Shown: positions 16,052 to 24,418, numbered from the stretch's first letter. The stretch: DNA of 64,000 bases from an uncultured Clostridia bacterium (GCA_944381085.1 CALWJX010000001.1:19428-83427), one strand, 5' to 3'. Translations and numbers: made by a program. The notes: generated by a model not told the origin, from the sequence alone.

Positions 16052-17893
16052 ATGTGTGGAATTATCGGTTATACGGGAGAGGAACAAGCGGCTCCCATAT
16101 TGATTGAAGGACTGAAAAATCTTGAGTACCGCGGATATGACTCCGCCGGTATTGCGGTATATGACAACCAGACAAATAAAACCGAGATAGTAAAGGCTAA
16201 GGGACGACTCAAATATCTGTCCGAAAGAACCGACGGAGGAAATGCCGTAAAGGGCTTTTGCGGAATCGGGCATACAAGATGGGCTACGCACGGAGAGCCG
16301 TCGGAGCTTAACGCGCACCCGCATGTTAGCAGCGACGACAAGGTTGTTCTGGTTCACAACGGGATAATAGAAAACTATATCGAACTTAAAGAAAAGCTTG
16401 AAAAAAACGGATACAGAATATATTCACAGACAGACACGGAGATCGCGGCTGACCTGATATCTTATTATTACAATAAATGCGGTGGAAACCCGCTTGAAGC
16501 CATAGCCCGCGCCATGCTCCGGATAAGAGGCTCTTACGCGTTCGGCATCATGTTCAGGGATTTTCCCGGAACGGTTTTTGCCGCGCGCAAGGACAGTCCG
16601 CTGATTATCGGAAAAGCCCCGGACGGTTACTATATTGCCTCGGACGTCCCGGCGATCCTTGACAGGACCAGAGAGGTTTATTATATAGACAACATGGAGA
16701 TGGCTGAGCTTACAAGAGACAGTGTTAAATTTTACAATATCGACCGCGAGGAGATACAAAAAGAACTCGTTGAAGTCAAGTGGGACGCCAAAGAAGCCGA
16801 AAAAGGCGGATTTGAGCATTTTATGATTAAAGAAATTCATGAACAGCCCCGCGCGGTGCAGGAAACACTGAACCGTTACATTCACGAAGGTGATATTGAT
16901 CTTTTGCAAATCGGTCTTGAAGATGATTTTATAAAAAATCTTGAGAGAATATATATCGTAGCGTGCGGTTCGGCTTATCACGCCGGAGTAAGCGCGAAAT
17001 ATGTAATTGAAGAGATCGCGAAAGTACCGGTTGAGGTAGATATAGCTTCCGAGTTCAGATACAGAAATCCTGTGCTTGCGCAAAACTCGCTGGTGATTAT
17101 AATTTCACAGTCGGGGGAGACTGCCGACAGTCTTGCGGCGCTTAGACTGTCCGCAGAGCGCGGTATACCTACTTTGGGTATAGTTAATGTGGTGGGATCA
17201 AGTATTGCCAGAGAGGCGGACTATGTAATGTATACGCTTGCGGGTCCGGAAATTTCGGTTGCCACTACGAAGGCTTACAGCACACAACTTGCAGCCGCGT
17301 ATATTCTCGCGGTAAAGTTGTCATATGTCAAGGGCTGTGCGGACAGTGACAAATACAATTATTATATTGACGAATTGTTGACGCTTCCCGAAAAAATCGA
17401 AAAGGTGCTCGACAGCAAGGAAAGGATACAGTGGTTTGCAAGCAAGTTTTCAAATGCTCACGACGCGTTTTTTATCGGAAGAGGCATAGACTATTCTTCA
17501 GCCATGGAGGGCAGTCTGAAGCTTAAGGAAATAAGCTATATACATTCGGAGGCATATGCCGCCGGAGAACTTAAACACGGTACTATCAGCTTGGTTGAAA
17601 AGGGAACTTTGGTAGTAGGTCTTATGACAAACAAGAATCTTTTCGCGAAAACGCTGAGCAATGTCGCCGAGGTCAAAAGCAGAGGCGCCTACATTATGGG
17701 AATTACTTCATACGGCAATTACAGTATTGAGGATACCGCGGATTTTACCGTTTACGTTCCGGGTACCGATCCGTCCTTTAATGCCAGCCTCGCTATCATT
17801 CCTCTTCAGCTTATGGCGTATTATGTCAGCGTGGCTAAAGGGCTTGACGTCGATAAGCCGCGCAATCTCGCCAAAAGCGTCACTGTCGAATAA
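16052..17893 (+). CDS. glmS: Glutamine--fructose-6-phosphate aminotransferase (isomerising)
   Basis: A 613-residue enzyme that makes glucosamine 6-phosphate from fructose 6-phosphate and glutamine, the first step to UDP-GlcNAc. Residues 1-230 are the class II glutaminase domain with nucleophile Cys2 (MCGIIGYTG), and RWATHGEPSELNAHPH is typical. Two SIS domains follow (SGETADSLAALRLS; GRGIDYSSAMEGSLKLKEISY), and the C-terminus is KSVTVE as in the family. Unlike in many Firmicutes, no glmS ribozyme can be present directly upstream because glmM abuts the start. Confidence 0.97.
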   Translation: MCGIIGYTGEEQAAPILIEGLKNLEYRGYDSAGIAVYDNQTNKTEIVKAKGRLKYLSERTDGGNAVKGFCGIGHTRWATHGEPSELNAHPHVSSDDKVVLVHNGIIENYIELKEKLEKNGYRIYSQTDTEIAADLISYYYNKCGGNPLEAIARAMLRIRGSYAFGIMFRDFPGTVFAARKDSPLIIGKAPDGYYIASDVPAILDRTREVYYIDNMEMAELTRDSVKFYNIDREEIQKELVEVKWDAKEAEKGGFEHFMIKEIHEQPRAVQETLNRYIHEGDIDLLQIGLEDDFIKNLERIYIVACGSAYHAGVSAKYVIEEIAKVPVEVDIASEFRYRNPVLAQNSLVIIISQSGETADSLAALRLSAERGIPTLGIVNVVGSSIAREADYVMYTLAGPEISVATTKAYSTQLAAAYILAVKLSYVKGCADSDKYNYYIDELLTLPEKIEKVLDSKERIQWFASKFSNAHDAFFIGRGIDYSSAMEGSLKLKEISYIHSEAYAAGELKHGTISLVEKGTLVVGLMTNKNLFAKTLSNVAEVKSRGAYIMGITSYGNYSIEDTADFTVYVPGTDPSFNASLAIIPLQLMAYYVSVAKGLDVDKPRNLAKSVTVE

Positions 17894-17914
17894 TGAAAAT
17901 TGGTAAAATTTGAC

Positions 17915-17943
17915 TTGACAAAAAACAGATGTTGATGTATAAT
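17915..17943 (+). promoter_or_regulatory. Promoter of the Wzz/tyrosine-kinase pair
   Basis: TTGACA (17915-17920) and TATAAT (17938-17943), spacer 17 bp, 22 bp after glmS. No terminator is visible between glmS and this promoter. Confidence 0.7.
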
Positions 17944-17977
17944 AATTTGAACATTGATGAAAGGATGAAAGGTTAAA

Positions 17978-18727
17978 ATGAATGAAAGTGTAAACGAGCA
18001 AGAAATAGACTTAAAACGATTATTCAATGCTTTAAAACATAATTGGATATTGATTGTCGCAATTACTCTTGTTCTGGCGATTATAGGATTCCTTGCGACT
18101 TATTTTCTCATAGATCCCGAATATCAGGCGATGGCTCAGGCTGTTGTCGATGTCGGTTCGACAGCTAACCCGACCTTGACTATAGACGGAAATTATATAG
18201 ATGTTTCGAGTATAGCCGATTCAAAAAATTTTGTGCCTTTGTTTGAGCTTATTCTGAAATCTTCAAGCTGTCTGGATCCCGTGGTTGATGAACTGAAAGC
18301 TGAGGGGTACGACGATATAACATATAAAAAACTGCTTGAAATAGTTCAGATAGCATCCGTAAACAATACGCAGGTGCTGTCGATAACGGTTACACATACG
18401 GATAAGGATTTGGCATTGAATATATTGAACAAAATATATTCACGCGCTCCCCAGATATTGGATAAGACACTCCCGAACGGCAGCTTTGTCACAATTGATA
18501 ACCCAAGATATGTCAATGAGGGAGAACCGGTAAGCCCGAGTATTATTAAAAATACGGCGATTTGCGCGGTTATCGGATTTGTATTGATTGTAGCCGTCGT
18601 TATAATACGTGAGATTTTCAATACCACAATCAAGGACGAGTCGGATATAGAAAAGTATCTGGGACTTCCCATAATCGGAAAAATACCGAAAATGGATACG
18701 AAGGGAGGTTTTAAAAATGGCCATTAA
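17978..18727 (+). CDS. Polysaccharide co-polymerase, Wzz/CpsC-type
   Basis: A 249-residue membrane protein with two transmembrane segments (about residues 25-47 and 186-208) flanking an extracytoplasmic domain, the Wzz/CpsC architecture. The sequence NEQEIDLKRLFNALKHNW at the N-terminus and ESDIEKYLGLPIIGKIP at the C-terminus are typical. It sets the chain length of exported polysaccharide and activates the cognate tyrosine kinase, whose gene overlaps its 3' end by 11 bp. No glycosyltransferase or polymerase gene is nearby. Confidence 0.88.
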   Translation: MNESVNEQEIDLKRLFNALKHNWILIVAITLVLAIIGFLATYFLIDPEYQAMAQAVVDVGSTANPTLTIDGNYIDVSSIADSKNFVPLFELILKSSSCLDPVVDELKAEGYDDITYKKLLEIVQIASVNNTQVLSITVTHTDKDLALNILNKIYSRAPQILDKTLPNGSFVTIDNPRYVNEGEPVSPSIIKNTAICAVIGFVLIVAVVIIREIFNTTIKDESDIEKYLGLPIIGKIPKMDTKGGFKNGH

Positions 18728-19457
18728 AAGAAAACATAACGACGGCATGGATCATAAAATGCTTTATTCGGTTCTTGATGAAGACGCGAGATTTGATTTC
18801 GTGGAATCTTATAAAATGCTCAGAACCAATCTTGAATTTGTCGCCGCGGCGGATAAATGTAAAATGGTGGAGATTGTGTCTTCCGTACCCGATGAGGGGA
18901 AAAGCAATGTCATAGTAAATCTCGCGTATACTATCGCCAAAAGCGGCAAAAAAGTCTGTGTCGTTGACTGTGACCTGCGTAAGCCTTGCATGTACAGGTA
19001 TTTTAAAGTCAGTCATAAGTGTAAGGGACTTACAAACGTGCTTGCCGGTCAGGTGGACCTTGACAGCACCTTAATTACCGACAACGGTGTTTCTGTACTG
19101 CTGTCAGGAGATTGTCCGCCAAATCCTTCGGAAATACTCAGCAGCAACGGTATGAAAAATATTATTCGAGAGCTTAATGAAAAATTTGATTTTGTGCTGT
19201 TCGATACTCCGCCTATTACTATAGTTACCGACGCCATTGTACTTGGCAAGCTGATTGACGGGGCTATAATAGTGGTAAGATATAACTATTCGGATATGAA
19301 AATTGTCAGAGACGCGAAAAAATATCTTGAAGCCGGCAATATAAAAATATTCGGAACGGTAATAAGCAATTATACAAAAAAGTACAGTTCATACAAGAAA
19401 AATTATTATTACTCTTACTATACCTCCCAGACAAACGACAACGACGGGGAGTCTTGA
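18717..19457 (+). CDS. BY-type tyrosine kinase, CpsD/CapB-like
   Basis: A 246-residue cytoplasmic bacterial tyrosine kinase. Walker A is SSVPDEGKSNVIVNLA, Walker A' is VCVVDCDLRKPCMY, and Walker B is FDFVLFDTPP. The C-terminus has a Tyr-rich cluster (YSSYKKNYYYSYYTS), the usual autophosphorylation site. It works with the membrane activator encoded just upstream to control polysaccharide assembly. Without neighbouring polysaccharide genes, the pair must act on genes elsewhere. Confidence 0.9.
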   Translation: MAIKRKHNDGMDHKMLYSVLDEDARFDFVESYKMLRTNLEFVAAADKCKMVEIVSSVPDEGKSNVIVNLAYTIAKSGKKVCVVDCDLRKPCMYRYFKVSHKCKGLTNVLAGQVDLDSTLITDNGVSVLLSGDCPPNPSEILSSNGMKNIIRELNEKFDFVLFDTPPITIVTDAIVLGKLIDGAIIVVRYNYSDMKIVRDAKKYLEAGNIKIFGTVISNYTKKYSSYKKNYYYSYYTSQTNDNDGES

Positions 19458-19473
19458 TTCATTATGCAGGAGA

Positions 19474-19535
19474 CTGAATTCTGCACGGGTCGGGTTTTTG
19501 CGGACCTGTGCAATTCAGCCCCTATTTTTTATATG
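19474..19535 (+). terminator. Terminator after the tyrosine-kinase gene
   Basis: CTGAATT-C-TGCAC-GGGTC (19474-19491) pairs with the segment ending in CAATTCAG (19511-19518). After a short gap TATTTTTTAT follows. Confidence 0.65.
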
Positions 19536-19553
19536 AATCTTAATCTTATATTA

Positions 19554-19582
19554 TTGACAAATTAAAGTAATGATGTTATACT
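19554..19582 (+). promoter_or_regulatory. Promoter of the Mbeg1-like gene
   Basis: TTGACA (19554-19559) and TATACT (19577-19582), spacer 17 bp. The predicted leader of about 100 nt is largely the family-U element. Confidence 0.65.
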
Positions 19583-19616
19583 TGTTATGTCACGATGTCT
19601 TGCCACTTGTTTTTTT

Positions 19617-19676
19617 CAGTGGGGAGATACAATTTTCCACACAAATCATTGAACGACGGGGTTTAGCCCTTATTGA
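19617..19676 (+). repeat. Family-U element, copy B (leader of the Mbeg1-like gene)
   Basis: GTGGGGAGATACAAT (19619-19633) followed by TTTTCCAC, then GGGGTTTAGCCCTTATTG (19658-19675). Both blocks match copy A at 13587-13645 at the same distance. It ends 5 nt before the AAGGAG ribosome-binding site, so folding of this leader could affect translation. Confidence 0.6.
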
Positions 19677-19692
19677 ACAAAAGGAGTTTATT

Positions 19693-20796
19693 GTGGACAG
19701 TATATTTGATTATATAAAATGGAGAGGAGATTTGTCCTTTTCCGAAAATACCGTCAATGAGATTGACAATATGATATTCAATATGCTGGTTTATATTGAT
19801 TTTGACAAAATCGGTAAAGAAAACAGTGAGAATAATATTGACCTTAAAACGGCGGAGAAGATATATTTTTCTGATAAAGAGAACGAGGAGAAAAAGATAG
19901 GGATTATAATACCCACACAGAAAATATATAAAATGTTCAGAGAAATGGTCAAGTACAGAAGATTTGCCGAAGTGGAGGTATCCGATTTTGTCAATGATAT
20001 CAGTATAGAAAACGAATATCAGTTCTGCGCCGTGACATTTCACCTCTCCGATAAGCTGATGTTCGTATCTTTCAGAGGGACTGACGATACGATTGTCGGA
20101 TGGCATGAGGATTTTAATCTTTCATACATCAAAGCGGTTCCTTCTCAGAGGTTTTCCGTAGAATATTTAAACAAGGTTGCGTCGAAATATCCTGAGAAAA
20201 ATATTTACGTCGGCGGACACTCAAAGGGTGGAAATCTCGCGGTATATTCGGCGGTGCATTGCGATAATTGCATAAAGGAAAGAATTATTAAGGTTTACAA
20301 TAACGACGGTCCCGGTTTTTCCGAAGAAATGATACAGTCGGACGCTTATAAGGAAATGGAAAAGCGTTTGGTTAATTTCGTCCCGCAATCCTCAATGGTG
20401 GGAATGATGTTCAGTCACGGGAAAATCAAGATAGTCAAAAGCCGTCAAAAGGGAATTTTTCAGCACGACGGATTTTCATGGGAATTGTATGGTCCGAGAT
20501 TTATAAGACTCGAAAAGCTTTCCAACAGGGGAGTTAAAAATGAAAGACAGTTCAAAGCAAGTATGAGCAGAATGAGTCTTGAAGACAGGCAGAAATTTGT
20601 CACTATGTTTTTTGACATATTGGGGGAAACCGGGGCAAAAACTCTGGAAGAGCTTACGGAAAGCAGCCTGAAAAATATTTCGGTCGTGCTGAAGACAATT
20701 AACAGCCTCGATAAGCCTCAGAAGGAAATGATGCAGACTTTGGTCGTAAAGCTTCTGGATCTGAAAGGCTTTAAAAAAAGCGGGAAGACGAAGTGA
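19693..20796 (+). CDS. Mbeg1-like (DUF2974) alpha/beta-hydrolase
   Basis: A 367-residue protein beginning VDSIFDYIKWRGDLSFSE, the typical N-terminus of Mbeg1-like proteins. The nucleophile-elbow motif GGHSKGGNLAVYSA (Ser in GHSKG) lies about 180 residues in, preceded by VSFRGTDDTIVGWHEDF, as in lipase class 3-like hydrolases. Substrate unknown. An in-frame start at 19570 would run through the leader repeat; the GTG at 19693 with AAGGAG 6 nt upstream is chosen because it gives the conserved N-terminus. The final residues are Lys-rich. Confidence 0.82.
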   Translation: MDSIFDYIKWRGDLSFSENTVNEIDNMIFNMLVYIDFDKIGKENSENNIDLKTAEKIYFSDKENEEKKIGIIIPTQKIYKMFREMVKYRRFAEVEVSDFVNDISIENEYQFCAVTFHLSDKLMFVSFRGTDDTIVGWHEDFNLSYIKAVPSQRFSVEYLNKVASKYPEKNIYVGGHSKGGNLAVYSAVHCDNCIKERIIKVYNNDGPGFSEEMIQSDAYKEMEKRLVNFVPQSSMVGMMFSHGKIKIVKSRQKGIFQHDGFSWELYGPRFIRLEKLSNRGVKNERQFKASMSRMSLEDRQKFVTMFFDILGETGAKTLEELTESSLKNISVVLKTINSLDKPQKEMMQTLVVKLLDLKGFKKSGKTK

Positions 20797-20921
20797 ATTT
20801 TTTTCAATAGAATAACTTTGGTTTTTCGTAATATAATTGTTTTGATAGTGAAACACTGGATATTTGAGGGGTTTCATGCATACAAATATGGATTTGATAT
20901 CTTGTTTTAGTAGAATTGGCA

Positions 20922-21557
20922 ATGATAGTGTGTGAATATCCTGACAATAAAGTAATACGAAAAATAGAAATTATTATAGGAGAATTTGATCCCTATAATG
21001 AGGTCGATAAAAATAAGGTTAAAGTGTATTATAACAATGGCGACCAAGTAGAATGGGATACAACAGATGTTGAGTGTGGTTATAATGACACTCTTGGCAT
21101 TGATTCAAAAGGTGAATTTATTTACGGGACTTCCTTAAGAGGAATATTTTGTGTCTATGCGAAAACAGGAGAATTAAAATGGAAAAGCAAACGTTGGGCA
21201 AGCACTGTAGTTGTAAATCCAAATGATACCATATCTTGCCTTGCTATCAAAAAAATTTTTATTTTATCTCCATCCGGAAAACTTATTAAAGAAATAAAAA
21301 CACATCGAGAATGTTCTATAGAATATCTAAATGATCAGTTTTTTATGATCGGTTTTTCAGCTAAAGAATGGACAATTGTAGACGCAGAAACTTTATCAAA
21401 CCAATACATAATACCGGCAAAAGTTTTTTTGTCGCGTATTAGATTGGCAAAAAAAGAAGGAAACCTTTTATACATTGATTATTGGCTTGAAGAAGGCATT
21501 ATTTCTCCAAATAATGAACACCATGTAATTGACTTGGAGCCATATGCATGTAAGTAG
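20922..21557 (+). CDS. Unrecognised protein, beta-propeller-like, possible orphan immunity protein
   Basis: A 211-residue protein (two more residues if a TTG at 20916 is used). I do not recognise the family. It contains repeated blocks that resemble WD40/PQQ-type blades: GDQVEWDTTDVECGYNDTL, GIFCVYAKTGELKWKSKRW, KIFILSPSGKLIKEI and EWTIVDAETLSN. No signal peptide or membrane segment, and no good ribosome-binding site. It is more AT-rich than housekeeping neighbours and lies directly before the toxin cassettes, so an immunity protein for a lost toxin is an inference from context. A very strong hairpin follows at 21571. Confidence 0.5.
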   Translation: MIVCEYPDNKVIRKIEIIIGEFDPYNEVDKNKVKVYYNNGDQVEWDTTDVECGYNDTLGIDSKGEFIYGTSLRGIFCVYAKTGELKWKSKRWASTVVVNPNDTISCLAIKKIFILSPSGKLIKEIKTHRECSIEYLNDQFFMIGFSAKEWTIVDAETLSNQYIIPAKVFLSRIRLAKKEGNLLYIDYWLEEGIISPNNEHHVIDLEPYACK

Positions 21558-21570
21558 CAAGGTTGTCGAT

Positions 21571-21606
21571 GCGTGTAAAGGGAATCGAAAGATTCCCTTT
21601 ACACGC
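21571..21606 (+). terminator. Perfect 16-bp hairpin with GAAA tetraloop
   Basis: The arm at 21571-21586 (GCGTGTAAAGGGAATC) pairs perfectly with 21591-21606 around a GAAA loop. There is no U-tract after it (AGAGTTTTAAG), so it may be a terminator or a structural boundary between the orphan gene and the toxin cassette. Confidence 0.6.
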
Positions 21607-21641
21607 AGAGTTTTAAGATAATGATTTCTTAAGCAACTAAT

Positions 21642-22631
21642 GTGAAAACCGACAACGGCGGAATGTTCTGGGATACGGTATTTGATGTAGTTTCGCTGTG
21701 TGCAAGCGTAGTGGATGTAATCAAGAACCCGGACGACCCTTGGGCATGGGCAGGTCTTGCCGCCGATGTGGTTTCACTTGCGGTTCCCTGTGTGACCGGG
21801 GGAGGAGCTATAGTAAAAGTAGCATCCAGAGCTGACGATGTTATCGATCTTGGTAGAACGGTAGATAAAGTTACGGACGTTGCGGATACTGTACATGACG
21901 GAACAAAAGCGCTAAGCCAATTGGAAATACCGGATTGTTTTGTTGCGGGAACAACAGTAACGACATCTGAGGGAGAAAAACCAATAGAAAAAGTTCAGGC
22001 AGGCGATTATGTATGGGCAAGCGACCCCGAGACAGGGGAGGTCGGACTAAAACAGGTAGTAAAGACATTTGTAAATGAGACCACCCATGTTACCAAAATA
22101 ACAGTCAACGGGGAAGAAATAACCTCAACACAGACACATCCGTACTATGTAGCGGACAAGGGCTGGGTGCTTGCCGGTAATCTTCGTGCGGGTGACATCC
22201 TTGTTATGCTCAACGGTGAGCATGTAGTGCTTGAACAGGTACAGCATGAAATATTGGAATCTCCGGTTGTTACTTACAACTTCGAGGTTGAGGATTTTCA
22301 TACTTATTATGTTGGTGAGAATGAGATACTGGTACATAATAAGTGCATATATGATGAAATTGTTGAAGGTGTGGTTGATATACCACAGCTCAAATATACG
22401 AACAAGGTACTAAAGCAAATGAGCAATACAGCTGATCTTTACCATGGTTTTCCATCTATGATTGATGATATGCTTGACATAGGGAAGAAAAGTGTAATAA
22501 TAGGTGAAGATAAAATGAAGTATTTGAAAATTGAAATTTCCGGATCGATTAATGGGCGTAGTGGTGTTTTCGAGTATATAATGGATGCAACTGGAATCTG
22601 TAATCATAGATACTTTAGGGGGTTAAAATGA
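21642..22631 (+). CDS. Polymorphic toxin cassette 1: pretoxin Hint domain plus C-terminal toxin
   Basis: A 329-residue product from a GTG. Residues 1-98 are a short pre-Hint linker (WAWAGLAADVVSLAVPC). Residues 99-235 are a pretoxin-Hint domain starting at Cys99 (CFVAGTTVTTSEGEKPIEKV) and ending FEVEDFHTYYVGENEILVHNKC, which autocatalytically releases the toxin. The C-terminal 94 residues (IEISGSINGRSGVFEYIMD, then CNHRYFRG) look like a small nuclease of the BECR type, but I cannot name the family. There is no export domain (Rhs, LXG or WXG) and no ribosome-binding site, so it may be a detached 3' cassette. The stop overlaps the immunity gene start by 4 bp (ATGA). Confidence 0.82.
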   Translation: MKTDNGGMFWDTVFDVVSLCASVVDVIKNPDDPWAWAGLAADVVSLAVPCVTGGGAIVKVASRADDVIDLGRTVDKVTDVADTVHDGTKALSQLEIPDCFVAGTTVTTSEGEKPIEKVQAGDYVWASDPETGEVGLKQVVKTFVNETTHVTKITVNGEEITSTQTHPYYVADKGWVLAGNLRAGDILVMLNGEHVVLEQVQHEILESPVVTYNFEVEDFHTYYVGENEILVHNKCIYDEIVEGVVDIPQLKYTNKVLKQMSNTADLYHGFPSMIDDMLDIGKKSVIIGEDKMKYLKIEISGSINGRSGVFEYIMDATGICNHRYFRGLK

Positions 22632-22951
22632 GCAATTATAGTTGGATGAGTAAAGATTTATATTCCAAATCTATATATATTTCAGAATATGAATCAGCTT
22701 GGAAAATTTCTTGTGCAAAAAGTCTCATCAGTGAAGCATTACAAAATCAAGTAATAATCTTAGGTGGGGATATTCTTAATTTGAATTTGGAATACACGGA
22801 CGATAATTGGTATTATGAACCAAATAAAGCTAAAGACATAAATTATAACTCAATTAAAAGTTGTAATTGTATGGAGAATTATCTAAAAAAGTATATTGAC
22901 CTCCATGGTGTCGATTATTATATAATAATTGTTTGTGTTACCAAGCTTTAA
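22628..22951 (+). CDS. Immunity protein, Imm40-like
   Basis: A 107-residue AT-rich gene whose ATG overlaps the toxin stop codon (ATGA). The core QNQVIILGGDILNLNLEYT followed by DDNWYYEP resembles the Imm40 family of polymorphic-toxin immunity proteins. It should bind and neutralise the C-terminal toxin domain of cassette 1. No signal peptide, so it acts in the cytoplasm. Family call is from memory of the GGD...YT.DNWY pattern. Confidence 0.7.
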   Translation: MSNYSWMSKDLYSKSIYISEYESAWKISCAKSLISEALQNQVIILGGDILNLNLEYTDDNWYYEPNKAKDINYNSIKSCNCMENYLKKYIDLHGVDYYIIIVCVTKL

Positions 22952-23083
22952 ATACTAACCCTACATAACTCCTACTAATTCAGTTAATATTTGTTTTCAT
23001 AAAAACTATGACATGGCAGTGTCCGCATGGATGCTGCTCATGTTAAAATCCAATATTGTTATTACGGACATCACAGTTGCTAA

Positions 23084-23959
23084 GTGCCCGATACCTCTTG
23101 GGCATGGGTAGGTCTTGCCGCCGATGTAGTCTCTGTGGCAGTACCGTTCGCGACCGGAGGAGGAGCTATAGTCAAAGTAGCATCCAAAGCTGACGATGTT
23201 ATCGATCTTGGTAGAACGGTAGATAAAGCACTTGATGTTGCAGACACTGCCGCAGACATTGGAAAAGCAGCAGATAGAATCGATGATGTCAATGACTCTT
23301 CAAGAGCTGTAAAGAACATATGTGAAAGAGCTTGTTTCATAGCCGGAACTTTAATTGAGACTGATAACGGCTCTGTTCCGATTGAAGAAATAACCGCGGG
23401 GATGTTGGTATATGCGCATAATCCCGATACCGGAGAGACAGAGCTTAAAGAAGTGGTACAGACGTTTGTCAGAGAGACAAACGAGCTTGTACACATCAAA
23501 GTAAACGGCGAAGAGATCATCTCTACACCTACACATCCGTTCTGGGTACCGCAAAAGGGTTGGACTGACGCGATACAACTTCGCGCCGGAGACAGACTGC
23601 AGCTACTGAATGGCGAGTATGTCATCATAGAGCAGGTACAGCACGAAATCCTTGAAGCACCGGTAACCGTATACAACTTTGAAGTTGAGGATTTTCATAC
23701 GTATTATGTTTCTGATAGTGCTGTATTGGTGCATAATAAATGTGGTGAATTTAATGATGATCAAAAAGCATTGATTGAGTTGGCAAAAGAAAGTAGAAAG
23801 GGTGTAACACGTTCTGAAGCTAATATTTTGGTCGATTGGGCAGAAGAATACGGACTTAATTCTCATCGTCCAATGATGCACGTCAATAAATCCGGAATTT
23901 GGTCGGAAATAGAACATATAAAAATATTCAAATATCACATTCCTATAATTGGAGAGTAG
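23084..23959 (+). CDS. Polymorphic toxin cassette 2 (5'-truncated): Hint domain plus different toxin tip
   Basis: A 291-residue product. Residues 5-75 repeat the pre-Hint linker of cassette 1 (AWVGLAADVVSVAVPFATGGG, DDVIDLGRTVDK). The Hint domain runs from Cys84 (CFIAGTLIETDNG) to VHNKC (220). The last 71 residues (ALIELAKESRKGVTRSEAN, then HRPMMHVNKSGIWSEIEHIKI) are a toxin tip unrelated to that of cassette 1. Compared with cassette 1 it lacks about 30 N-terminal residues; a stop codon sits immediately before the GTG and there is no ribosome-binding site, so it is probably a silent donor cassette rather than an expressed gene. Confidence 0.75.
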   Translation: MPDTSWAWVGLAADVVSVAVPFATGGGAIVKVASKADDVIDLGRTVDKALDVADTAADIGKAADRIDDVNDSSRAVKNICERACFIAGTLIETDNGSVPIEEITAGMLVYAHNPDTGETELKEVVQTFVRETNELVHIKVNGEEIISTPTHPFWVPQKGWTDAIQLRAGDRLQLLNGEYVIIEQVQHEILEAPVTVYNFEVEDFHTYYVSDSAVLVHNKCGEFNDDQKALIELAKESRKGVTRSEANILVDWAEEYGLNSHRPMMHVNKSGIWSEIEHIKIFKYHIPIIGE

Positions 23960-24000
23960 AAAGGTTTGATAAAGTGTAATGGAAAGGAAAGGCCATAATT

Positions 24001-24300
24001 ATGAAGTATGTAAACATAATTTACGATGAGGATGGTAACGATACGGATATATTATTGGTACCTGATCAAGTTTCTCATAACATAGATGAAATTGGACAAG
24101 CTTTTTTTGATTGGTTGTCTAAAACAAAAGATCATGGTTATTGGCGAGTTGCTGAAGATGGACACAAATATTTAGCTGCCGGAACAGATGAGTTTGTAAA
24201 ATGGTTGAAAGATAATTATGGAAATTTGGAAGATGGAGAAATAAGAGTAATAGAAAGAGACACAAAGTATAATCCTAAATATCCATATACTTATTTTTGA
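24001..24300 (+). CDS. Putative immunity protein for toxin cassette 2
   Basis: A 99-residue acidic protein with no family I recognise (IIYDEDGNDTDILLVPDQVSH, then FFDWLSKTKDHGYWRVAED). It begins 41 bp after the toxin, preceded by GGAAAGGAAAGG, a good ribosome-binding site. Size, AT-rich composition and position are those of a cognate immunity gene; function is inferred from context only. Confidence 0.6.
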   Translation: MKYVNIIYDEDGNDTDILLVPDQVSHNIDEIGQAFFDWLSKTKDHGYWRVAEDGHKYLAAGTDEFVKWLKDNYGNLEDGEIRVIERDTKYNPKYPYTYF

Positions 24301-24307
24301 TTCAACC

Positions 24308-24418
24308 GATGTGATTTCTCTTGCGGTTCCCTGTGCGACCGGTGGAAAGAATAGATAATAAACCGTATGCGGTTGAGATGTATCTTGAAAGCATAAAAAA
24401 CGAATATTAACTTTTTTC
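24308..24418 (+). pseudogene. Remnant of a third pretoxin cassette and a recombination scar
   Basis: Bases 24308-24346 match the pre-Hint linker of cassette 1 (around 21767-21805) at 35 of 39 positions, encoding DVISLAVPCATGG, then the frame ends. In another frame, 24341-24409 reads VERIDNKPYAVEMYLESIKN and ends EY-stop, with normal codon use, as if it were the 3' end of another gene fused to the linker. No start codon or ribosome-binding site. Confidence 0.6.

Noticed and set aside
13587..19676. An insertion sequence bounded by the two family-U copies
   Set aside because: The two copies are in direct orientation 6 kb apart, but the DNA between them is normal core genes (glmM, glmS) with no transposase.
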